Source of the DNA: RGIG5270 sp045538635
GTDB lineage: Bacteria > Verrucomicrobiota > Lentisphaeria > Victivallales > Victivallaceae
Direction of reading: 5' to 3'
Length of the DNA stretch: 34,336 nt
Assembly: GCA_045538635.1 (NCBI GenBank)
Contig: JAZSRU010000101.1
Location: forward strand, 1 to 34,336
In this document: piece after piece, positions 1 through 6,094 of the stretch
Layout of the letters: each line of letters opens with the position of its first letter
Numbering within the stretch: position 1 is the stretch's first letter
Position numbers and translations under genes: made by a program
The notes under the pieces: generated by a model
The model's database searches: none
What the model was told of the DNA's origin: nothing
What the model saw: only the letters and a program-made list of their open reading frames with translations

Positions 1-31
1 CATAACGGACATCGATAGAATTTTCAGCCAT
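1..31 (-). CDS. Start of an unidentified gene, cut by the window edge
   Basis: An ATG at 31-29 opens a minus-strand frame that stays open to base 1, encoding MAENSIDVRY and running out of the window. An AAGG ribosome-binding-like motif lies about 9 nt upstream, inside the end of the preceding phosphofructokinase frame. The gap to that gene's stop is only 11 nt, so the two are probably co-transcribed. Ten residues are too few to assign a function. Confidence 0.45.
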   Translation of the reverse strand, partial: MAENSIDVRY

Positions 32-42
32 GATGAATAACC

Positions 43-849
43 TTATGCTTTTTCGCAGGTGAGAGTTTTGCTGACCAGATCGCAAACTTCGGAGGGACCG
101 AAATACTGGATGGGACCGGGATAAACATAAGCGGTTTCAACAGCCCATTTATCGCGGTTGGCGGCGAAGAAAGCGAAAGGTTTGCCGTCGAGTTCGACGA
201 GAGCTTTTTTGATAACGGGTTTATCATGGCCGTGACGGCGTTCGATGTTCATCATCATGGTGATCGGAATACCGCCGGCGATCCATTCATCGGATTTTTT
301 GATATTGTTGCGGACGCTGGACATGTAACCGGTTTTGCCTGCGCCGATCAGAGCAGCGGCATTGAAACCGAGGCTGTAGCAGTAGTCAGCGTCAAAGTTT
401 GAGGGAGCTGCGCAGCGGCCTTCATAACCGAAGAAGTGAACCTGTGTAGCAAATTTGCCTTTGAAAGCGGGGTTGTTTTTCAGGCTGGTTTTGACCATTT
501 CAGCAAGCATTTTTTCGGTTTCGATGAGAGAAACCTGAACGTTGTCGTGGGGATCGCGGTCGTTGCAGAGCTGGAGCTGGATACCTTTGGGCAGAGAGGT
601 GAAGACAGCTTTTGATTCTGCGCCGAGTTTGCCGACGACGAAAGCGATTTTTGAATCAGCATCGGAGAGTTTACCGAATTCTGCGGCTTCCTGAGCGAGC
701 AGGTCGTTGAGTTCAGCGATGAGAGATTTGATTTCGGGGATGAATTCGATCAAACCTTCGGGAATGAGAGCCACACCGAAGTTGAGACCTTTGTCAGCGC
801 GGGCGATGACAGCTTTGGCGATTGAGTCAACGACTTCACCGAGAGTCAT
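43..849 (-). CDS. pfp: PPi-dependent 6-phosphofructokinase, C-terminal part (frame-disrupted)
   Basis: This 268-residue frame continues the N-terminal phosphofructokinase fragment in a different frame. It holds the C-terminal half of the long-type pyrophosphate-dependent enzyme, including the stretch with YEGRCAAPSNFD and the glycine-rich GIPITMMM segment. The ATG at 849 is probably just an internal methionine: about 24 in-frame codons upstream of it, reading IALECALQTQPN onward, also match the family and join it to the other fragment. The restored protein would be about 546 residues, normal for the long PPi-PFK clade. The enzyme would phosphorylate fructose 6-phosphate using pyrophosphate in glycolysis, reversibly. 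Whether this half is translated on its own is unknown. Confidence 0.85.
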   Translation of the reverse strand: MTLGEVVDSIAKAVIARADKGLNFGVALIPEGLIEFIPEIKSLIAELNDLLAQEAAEFGKLSDADSKIAFVVGKLGAESKAVFTSLPKGIQLQLCNDRDPHDNVQVSLIETEKMLAEMVKTSLKNNPAFKGKFATQVHFFGYEGRCAAPSNFDADYCYSLGFNAAALIGAGKTGYMSSVRNNIKKSDEWIAGGIPITMMMNIERRHGHDKPVIKKALVELDGKPFAFFAANRDKWAVETAYVYPGPIQYFGPSEVCDLVSKTLTCEKA

Positions 850-868
850 CTTTTTGGCTTCGACTTCT

Positions 869-1681
869 TCAGAGATGATGGCGACATTGGGCTGGGTCTG
901 GAGAGCGCATTCGAGAGCGATGTGAAGCTGAACGGCCCATCAATTTGATGAAGTGCCAGTATTTTTTAGCGGAGTTTGCATCGCGGCCGATATTGCCGAT
1001 GAGTTCGCTGTAAACGCGGCATGCGGTATCAAACCCGAAGCTTGTTTCAATCCATTCATTTTTGAGGTCGCCGTCAATAGTTTTGGGGCAGCCGATGACC
1101 TGAATGGGGACATTGTTGCTCTTGTAGTATTCAGCGAGCAGACAGGCATTGGTGTTGGAGTCGTCGCCACCGATGATAACGAGAGCGGAGATGTTGAGAG
1201 CTTTGCAGTTTTCTGCGCCTTTTTTGAACTGTTCTTCAGTTTCGAGTTTGGTACGGCCGGACCCGATCATATCGAACCCGCCGGTGTTGCGGTAAGCGTC
1301 AATGATGTCGGAGGTAAGTTCCATAAATTCATTTTTGACCAGACCGTCGGGTCCTTTGAGGAAGCCGTAGAGTTTGCTGTCGGCATTGATTGATTTAAGA
1401 CCGTCGAAAAGACCGGCGATAACGTTGTGACCGCCGGGAGCCTGGCCGCCGGAGAGGATGACACCGACATTGATGGCATTGCCTTTGGCACCTTCGCCCT
1501 GTTCAAAAGTCAGTACGGGGCTGCCGAAAGTAGCGGGGAAGAGAGCTTTGATTTTGTCAACATCGCTGACTGCGGTGGTGGGTTCACCGGAAACGACTTT
1601 GACGAGAGCGCCTTTGCGGAGGGCGACGGGGAGTTTGGGTGCATAAGCACTGCGGGCCTTCTGAAGCGGAGAAATAGCCAT
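869..1681 (-). CDS. pfp: PPi-dependent 6-phosphofructokinase, N-terminal part (frame-disrupted)
   Basis: The frame carries the signatures of pyrophosphate-dependent phosphofructokinase: GGQAPGGHN at residues 78-86, GGDDSNTNA at 171-179, PKTIDGDLK at 199-207 and MGRSASH at 248-254. The second Asp of GGDDS and the Lys of PKTIDGD are the residues known to mark PPi rather than ATP use. After His254 the family sequence stops and about 16 unrelated residues lead to a stop, while the expected continuation lies in another frame. The start is supported by GAAAGG 9 nt before the ATG. Base composition is richer in G+C than the glycan operons, as for a highly expressed core gene. The gene diverges from the AAA+ ATPase gene. 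Confidence 0.88.
   Translation of the reverse strand: MAISPLQKARSAYAPKLPVALRKGALVKVVSGEPTTAVSDVDKIKALFPATFGSPVLTFEQGEGAKGNAINVGVILSGGQAPGGHNVIAGLFDGLKSINADSKLYGFLKGPDGLVKNEFMELTSDIIDAYRNTGGFDMIGSGRTKLETEEQFKKGAENCKALNISALVIIGGDDSNTNACLLAEYYKSNNVPIQVIGCPKTIDGDLKNEWIETSFGFDTACRVYSELIGNIGRDANSAKKYWHFIKLMGRSASHRSRMRSPDPAQCRHHL
917..928 (-). other. pfp: Frameshift site within the phosphofructokinase gene
   Basis: After the His254 codon (922-920) the family continues with Ile-Ala-Leu-Glu-Cys-Ala-Leu. In the DNA this is recovered by adding two bases, turning CATC into CATATC, which suggests loss of one AT dinucleotide. No slippery heptamer typical of programmed frameshifting is visible. The cause could be a true mutation or an assembly error. 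Confidence 0.75.
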
Positions 1682-1869
1682 TTTTTGTAACCTTTCAGTT
1701 ATGTTATTAAAAGTTGAGAAAATACGATTTATTACATAAAGGTAATTTAATACATTTCAGCCATTTTTCAAGATAAAAAACATAAAAAATCACTTTTACT
1801 TGTGGAAAAAATGAAAAAATATATTATCTTAATACAAAACATGATGAGAAATATATCAGGAAAAATAAA
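1682..1869. promoter_or_regulatory. Divergent promoter region between pfp and the AAA+ ATPase gene
   Basis: This AT-rich 188-bp gap separates two divergent genes and must hold both promoters. I could not pick convincing -35/-10 pairs for either direction. No riboswitch-like conserved core was seen; in particular the thiamine pyrophosphate box is absent, although a thiamine gene lies downstream in the plus-strand operon. Confidence 0.5.
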
Positions 1870-4179
1870 ATGGAAGAAAAAATTGCCGAAACTAATGAAC
1901 AGGAAGATGTTCTTGCTTCATGGAAAAGTGCCTCTGCACTGCTGCTTGCTGCCTTGATTGTAATATTTTTCTGCAAAACTGGAATGTCTTATTTTATGGC
2001 ATTTCTGATATTTTTCCCTGTCCGCCGTATTTTTTGCGGTATTTGTGATAATAAAATACGGGATATTGGCAAAGGGATATTGGTTATTATTTTGCTCGGA
2101 TGTTTTTCCGGAACGCTGCAAGTCGCTAATAATAAAATATTTGAATTGACAGCAAATGTAAAAAGTGCTGCAAAAATTGCCGAAATCGGGTCACATTTTA
2201 TTTTCTTTTTTTTGTATTTGATGATATATGCTGTATCCAGATTGGTCGTTAAAGTTTGTCCGGAGTATAAAATGCCGGGTTCTATACATAAAACGGCAAT
2301 GGTTATAATTTTTTCTTTTTCGCTTTTGGCGGGATTGATAATTATCAGTATCGGCTTGAATTTTCTTGACGGCAGATTTATTGCAATTTCTCCGGCTGTG
2401 AGTTTATGGATGCCGGTTATTTTAGCGGCAATAGGTATTCCGGTATTTATAAAGATGCTGAAAGGTGTTATCAATTATAATTCTGACAGTATGAAAGCCG
2501 TCAATGACGGGAAAAATGGAATTTTGACTGACCGCCCGAATGTAAAACTTGACGATATCGCCGGAATGGATGAAGTAAAAGAACAGATACGCCTGCGCAT
2601 GATTGAACCGATAAGAAATCCGTCTGAATCACGCAAGTACGGCTTGAAAAAAGGCGGCGGCGTAATGCTTTACGGGCCGCCGGGGACAGGCAAAACTTTT
2701 ATAGCCAGAGCTGTTGCAGGAGAATTGTCTGTTCCGTTTTATATGCTCAATGCAGCGGATATTTTTTCAAAATATGTCGGAGAATCAGAGAAAAAGATCA
2801 AAGAATTTTTTGATAATGCCAGAAAAAATCCGCTTTCAGTGATTTTTGTCGATGAAATGGAGATAATTTTTGCCAAACGCACTGATAATGTGCATGAAGT
2901 AACGCAAAAAATCATTTCAATCATTTTGCAGGAACTTGACGGCGTTGAGCAAAATAAAAACCCGATTTTACTGCTGGGAGCAACCAATACTCCGTGGAAA
3001 GTCGATGAAGCGTTTCTGCGTCCTGGGCGTTTTGATATTCTCGCGTTTGTCGGTTTGCCGGATATTGAGGCAAGAGAGAAAATAATACAATCAGCTCTGC
3101 GGCAGGGAAAACTTAAAGCAGAAAAAGACTTTATAAGTTATCTGGCAGAAAAAACCGAATCTTTCAGTGGAGCAGATATAAATGGCTTGATAACTGCTCT
3201 CCGTCAGCAGGCTTTTTCAAAAAAAGAAAAAAGATTTTCAAAAAATCTGGCGGATGATGTACTGAAAAATGTTTCCCCTTCAATAAATTATGAACTGATG
3301 AAGAAAATAGATGAATGGCGCAATTCTCATGGCAATCCTGAAAATCCCGCAGTACAGAAAACTCTGCTGGCAGAACGCCCGGATGTGCGTCTGGCAGATG
3401 TCGCCGGCATGGAAGATGTAAAAAAACAGATATTTTTGCGTTTGGTCGAACCGGTGAAAAATCCTGAACTCGCTCAAAAATACGGTTTGCAGTCAGGCGG
3501 AGGCGTGATGCTTTACGGACCGCCCGGAACAGGAAAAACTTTTATAGCCAAAGCTGTTGCAGGGGAATTGGAGCTGCCGTTTTATACCATAAGTGCCGCC
3601 GATGTTTTTTCAAAAAATGTTGGAGAATCAGAACAGAATATTCGTAATATTTTTGCTGAAGCCGGTAAAAATCCTATGTCAGTGATATTTTTTGATGAAA
3701 TGGAAACTTTGTTCGGAAACCGCAATGATAATATACATGAAGTTACACGCAAAGTCGTTTCAATAATTTTACAGGAACTTGACGGAGTGAAAGAGAGGAA
3801 GAATCCTGTTTTGCTGATGGGAGCAACCAATACCCCGTGGAATATTGATGAAGCGTTTCTGCGTCCGGGACGCTTTGATATTCTTGCCTTTGTCGGTTTA
3901 CCGGACATTGAAGCCAGGAAACAGATACTGCAAAATGCTTTCAAAAAAGGTTCTGTAGGCATGGAAGATGGTTTTATAGATTATATTGCAGAAAATACGC
4001 ACTCTTACAGCGGTGCTGAACTGAACGGACTGGTCAATATTATACGCCAGCGTACTTATGAAAGACGCGATGAAATATATACCATGAATCTTGCATATGA
4101 AATTATGCTGAATAACCGCCCGGCATCAAAAAAAGATGTTCTAAACCGTATAAAAATATGGGAAGATTCCAGAAAGTGA
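1870..4179 (+). CDS. Membrane-anchored protein with two tandem AAA+ ATPase modules
   Basis: The 769-residue protein has about five hydrophobic helices in residues 20-200, then two AAA+ modules. Module 1 has Walker A GPPGTGKT at 269-276, Walker B VIFVDEME at about 324-331, sensor-1 GATNTP and the arginine-finger region FLRPGRFD. Module 2 repeats all of these, with Walker A at about 550-557 and Walker B VIFFDEME. The modules are much more alike than the two halves of Cdc48/p97 usually are, including identical long stretches, so they look like an internal duplication. No FtsH-type zinc protease motif (HExxH) follows, so the protein is probably an unfoldase or remodelling ATPase at the membrane, with the ATPases presumably cytoplasmic. 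The start follows CAGGA by 8 nt. The substrate is unknown. The transporter gene follows directly. Confidence 0.85.
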   Translation: MEEKIAETNEQEDVLASWKSASALLLAALIVIFFCKTGMSYFMAFLIFFPVRRIFCGICDNKIRDIGKGILVIILLGCFSGTLQVANNKIFELTANVKSAAKIAEIGSHFIFFFLYLMIYAVSRLVVKVCPEYKMPGSIHKTAMVIIFSFSLLAGLIIISIGLNFLDGRFIAISPAVSLWMPVILAAIGIPVFIKMLKGVINYNSDSMKAVNDGKNGILTDRPNVKLDDIAGMDEVKEQIRLRMIEPIRNPSESRKYGLKKGGGVMLYGPPGTGKTFIARAVAGELSVPFYMLNAADIFSKYVGESEKKIKEFFDNARKNPLSVIFVDEMEIIFAKRTDNVHEVTQKIISIILQELDGVEQNKNPILLLGATNTPWKVDEAFLRPGRFDILAFVGLPDIEAREKIIQSALRQGKLKAEKDFISYLAEKTESFSGADINGLITALRQQAFSKKEKRFSKNLADDVLKNVSPSINYELMKKIDEWRNSHGNPENPAVQKTLLAERPDVRLADVAGMEDVKKQIFLRLVEPVKNPELAQKYGLQSGGGVMLYGPPGTGKTFIAKAVAGELELPFYTISAADVFSKNVGESEQNIRNIFAEAGKNPMSVIFFDEMETLFGNRNDNIHEVTRKVVSIILQELDGVKERKNPVLLMGATNTPWNIDEAFLRPGRFDILAFVGLPDIEARKQILQNAFKKGSVGMEDGFIDYIAENTHSYSGAELNGLVNIIRQRTYERRDEIYTMNLAYEIMLNNRPASKKDVLNRIKIWEDSRK

Positions 4180-4187
4180 CCTCTTAT

Positions 4188-4868
4188 ATGCTGAATTTTA
4201 TAAAAAATGAATTGAGCGGCTGGAAAAAATGGGAAATTGCGTGGATGGCTTCATGCAGTTTTGCCATTATTGTTCTTTCGCTGATTTTGAAAGATAACTG
4301 GCTCGGAATAATTTCTGCATTGACAAGTACATGGTACGCATTGTGGGCGGGCAAAGGGAAAGTGAGTTGTTATTTTTTCGGCATCATCAACAGTTTTTGT
4401 TATGGATTGATTTCATATCAGTATAAGCTTTTCGGAGAGGTGATGCTGAATTGGGGGTATTATTTGCCGATGATGTTTGTCGGACTTTTTTTCTGGCGCA
4501 AACATCTTAATTCCCGGCATGAGATTTTTAAAACAAAATTGAATTTCAAAGGCAGAATCATACTTGCGGCTGCATCTGCGGCAGGAATTGTGATTTATGC
4601 ATTGCTGTTGAAGTTTATCGGCGGCAGAACTCCGGGACTTGACAGTTTGACTACAGTTCTGTCGGTTGCGGCGATGATAATGACGGTAAAACGCTGTTCG
4701 GAACAGTGGTTTTTGTGGACTGTTGTCAATATTGCATCAATAGTGATGTGGCTGCGTGTTTACCTGAATGAAGGCGGTGCAGTTGCAAGTCTTCTGATGT
4801 GGTGTATTGCATTGATCAATGGTATTATTTTTTATGTTCAATGGTCAAAAGAGGTGAAAAATGGTTGA
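4188..4868 (+). CDS. pnuT: PnuC-family vitamin transporter, probably the thiamine-type PnuT
   Basis: The protein has about seven hydrophobic helices and the PnuC-family segment QWFLWTVVNIASIVMW near the C-terminus. PnuC proteins take up nicotinamide riboside; the PnuT subgroup takes up thiamine. The next gene, overlapping by 8 nt, is thiamine pyrophosphokinase, which would trap thiamine by pyrophosphorylation, so I infer thiamine as substrate. A longer frame starts at 4158 inside the ATPase gene, but the family-like N-terminus MLNFIKNELSGWKKWE begins at 4188. Neither start has a strong ribosome-binding site, so translation may be coupled to the upstream gene. A nicotinamide riboside transporter remains possible. 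Confidence 0.78.
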   Translation: MLNFIKNELSGWKKWEIAWMASCSFAIIVLSLILKDNWLGIISALTSTWYALWAGKGKVSCYFFGIINSFCYGLISYQYKLFGEVMLNWGYYLPMMFVGLFFWRKHLNSRHEIFKTKLNFKGRIILAAASAAGIVIYALLLKFIGGRTPGLDSLTTVLSVAAMIMTVKRCSEQWFLWTVVNIASIVMWLRVYLNEGGAVASLLMWCIALINGIIFYVQWSKEVKNG

Positions 4869-5502
4869 AAAATATTCAACGGTCATATTGGCGGACGGAG
4901 ATTTTCCGTCAACGCCGCGGACATTGGGGATATTAAAGCGCGCTGAACATATAATATGCTGCGACGGTGCGGCAGAAAAATTGCTCCGTTTCGGACTTGA
5001 GCCGGATAAAATCGTTGGTGATCTGGACAGTTTGGCGCACCAGCTGAAGCAGAAATTTGCTGATAAAATCGTGCATGTTGCAGAACAGGAAAGCAATGAT
5101 TTGAGCAAGGCTTTCCGTTATTGCCGATCACAGGGGTATGAAGATGTTGTGATTCTCGGGGCAACCGGCAAGCGTGAAGATCATACGCTGGGTAATCTTT
5201 CGCTGCTGGCGTTGTATGCAGAGGAATTGCCGAACATAAAAATCATAACAGATCATGGTGAATTTTTTGTGATTTTTGAGGGCGGGACTTTTCCGGCGGC
5301 AAAGGGCGAACAGGTTTCGATAATTTCGCTTGACAGTCATCTGGTGATAAGGAATTCTGAAAATCTGAAATATCCGGTCAAAGATTTGAAGTTGAGTTAT
5401 TGGTATCAGGCAACATTGAATGAGGCGCTGGCAGATTCGTTTTCTCTGGAATTCGAGCCGCATCATCCGGTTTTGATATATCGTGCGCTGAAAATAAAAT
5501 GA
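4861..5502 (+). CDS. thiN: Thiamine pyrophosphokinase
   Basis: The 213-residue protein matches thiamine pyrophosphokinase over its length. The N-terminal domain has DGAAEKLLRFGLEPDKIVGD at about 35-54, ending in the GDLDS motif, then ESNDLSKAF at 77-85 and GATGKREDHTLGNL at 100-113, the nucleotide and metal-binding motifs. A small beta-rich C-terminal domain follows. The enzyme transfers pyrophosphate from ATP to thiamine, giving thiamine pyrophosphate, the cofactor that pyruvate:ferredoxin oxidoreductase elsewhere in this window needs. The start at 4861 follows AGAGGTG by about 5 nt and overlaps the transporter's stop, indicating translational coupling. Confidence 0.9.
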   Translation: MVEKYSTVILADGDFPSTPRTLGILKRAEHIICCDGAAEKLLRFGLEPDKIVGDLDSLAHQLKQKFADKIVHVAEQESNDLSKAFRYCRSQGYEDVVILGATGKREDHTLGNLSLLALYAEELPNIKIITDHGEFFVIFEGGTFPAAKGEQVSIISLDSHLVIRNSENLKYPVKDLKLSYWYQATLNEALADSFSLEFEPHHPVLIYRALKIK

Positions 5503-5534
5503 ATAGGCTGTGTTATAAAAGAATACTGATTTAT

Positions 5535-5590
5535 TGCAGGGGGAGAAGAAAAAACTTTTTTGCAAAAAAGTTTTTTCTTCTCCCCCTGCA
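5535..5590. repeat. Perfect 56-bp palindrome, possible bidirectional terminator
   Basis: The two 28-nt arms (5535-5562 and 5563-5590) are exact reverse complements with no loop. The arms consist of TGCAGGGGG, AGAAG, an A-run and a T-run around the centre CTTTTTTGCAAAAAAG. It lies 32 bp after the thiamine pyrophosphokinase stop, between convergent operons, so it could end transcription in both directions. The right arm is also the start of a longer repeat unit found again nearby. Confidence 0.8.
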
Positions 5591-5670
5591 CCCCCTTATC
5601 ATTTTCAAAAAACTCTTGTGTACCTTTTTAGCAAAAAATAAGTTATATATCAAATCTTTACCGATAAAAT
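5562..5670 (+). repeat. Repeat unit copy 1
   Basis: The unit begins with GCAAAAAAGTTTTTTC, passes through a C-rich block and the sequence TTTTCAAAAAACTCTTGTG, and ends near GATAAAAT. It matches 5773-5913 closely apart from a 32-nt insertion in the second copy. Its first part forms the right arm of the 56-bp palindrome. Confidence 0.75.
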
Positions 5671-5678
5671 AATAAAAA

Positions 5679-5702
5679 GCAGTCTGCGTTCAGTACAGAG
5701 CC
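5679..5702 (-). repeat. Dispersed 24-nt motif, inverted copy
   Basis: Read on the minus strand it starts GGCTCTGTACTGAAC and ends with ACTG. It is an imperfect inverted copy of the motif at 5919-5942 and 34073-34096. A motif that starts GGCTCTGTAC and recurs in both orientations resembles a transposon or MITE terminus, but no transposase is present. Confidence 0.55.
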
Positions 5703-5704
5703 AA

Positions 5705-5772
5705 TCAGTTTGCAAGACGGCTGTTTACCTCGTCTGCAATATCAACGACATTTACCCATTCAACATCTGGAT
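5705..5772 (-). pseudogene. Possible C-terminal gene remnant between repeats
   Basis: On the minus strand 5772-5705 reads HPDVEWVNVVDIADEVNSRL, then AN and a stop, with coding-like composition unlike the A/T runs around it. The frame continues upstream only into repeat unit 2, with no plausible protein there. This suggests the last ~22 codons of a gene whose body was lost or displaced by the repeats. The parent family is not recognised, and chance cannot be excluded for so short a piece. Confidence 0.35.
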
Positions 5773-5913
5773 GCAAAAAAGTTTTTTCTTCTCCCCCTGC
5801 CTTGTCCCGCCATAGCTTAAAGCGACGGAGGAACCCCCTCATCATTTTCAAAAAACTCTTGTGTACCTTTTTGGCAAAAAATATGTTATATATCAAATCT
5901 TTATTGATAAAAC
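5773..5913 (+). repeat. Repeat unit copy 2, with a 32-nt insertion
   Basis: This is a direct copy of 5562-5670 with a few substitutions. After the first 28 nt it holds an extra 32 nt (5801-5832) with an internal imperfect inverted repeat around GCTTAAAGC. Unlike copy 1 it lacks the left palindrome arm. Confidence 0.75.
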
Positions 5914-5918
5914 AATGG

Positions 5919-5942
5919 GCTCTGTACTAAACATATACTGAT
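5919..5942 (+). repeat. Dispersed 24-nt motif, direct copy
   Basis: It begins GCTCTGTACTAAACAT and ends ACTGAT, followed by a T-rich stretch. It differs at one position of 24 from 34073-34096, some 28 kb away, and is an inverted partner of 5679-5702. Confidence 0.65.
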
Positions 5943-5977
5943 AATTTTTTATTTTCAAAAAAAATAATTTCATTATC

Positions 5978-6044
5978 TCCCCTTAAAGGGAACATAAGAG
6001 TTTTTTGAAAGATTGGGGGGTAGGGGGAAAGAAAACTTTTTTGC
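5978..6044 (-). repeat. Repeat unit copy 3, inverted and diverged
   Basis: Read on the minus strand from 6044, it shows GCAAAAAAGTTTTCTTTCC, a C-rich block, then TTTCAAAAAACTCTTATG, matching the order of elements in copies 1 and 2 with more substitutions. It includes part of the 38-bp palindrome. Confidence 0.6.
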
Positions 6045-6062
6045 AAAAAAGTTTTCTTTCCC
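6025..6062. terminator. Perfect 38-bp palindrome, likely bidirectional terminator
   Basis: The arms 6025-6043 and 6044-6062 are exact reverse complements around the same CTTTTTTGCAAAAAAG core as the 56-bp palindrome, flanked here by GGGAAAGAAAA. It lies about 33 nt beyond the stop of the minus-strand gene ending at 6095, where operon A transcription should end. There is no separate U-tract, so termination is inferred from position. Confidence 0.55.
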
Positions 6063-6094
6063 ACCTATAACAAATCAGTCATTTTCAGTATTAT

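Noticed and set aside
917..928. Programmed ribosomal frameshift in pfp
   Set aside because: No slippery heptamer or suitable downstream structure is visible, and this enzyme is not known to need frameshifting; an indel is simpler.
953..1393. 146-codon plus-strand frame opposite pfp
   Set aside because: The minus strand carries all phosphofructokinase motifs here, so this is an antisense shadow.
1682..1869. TPP riboswitch ahead of the thiamine-related operon
   Set aside because: The conserved CTGAGA and related core elements are absent, and the gap is simple AT-rich sequence.
4158..4187. Upstream start for the PnuC-family gene overlapping the ATPase gene
   Set aside because: The ten extra residues do not resemble the family N-terminus and there is no ribosome-binding site before 4158.
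5535..6062. CRISPR-like array
   Set aside because: There are only three imperfect copies, in mixed orientation and at irregular spacing, with no unique spacers of constant length and no cas genes.
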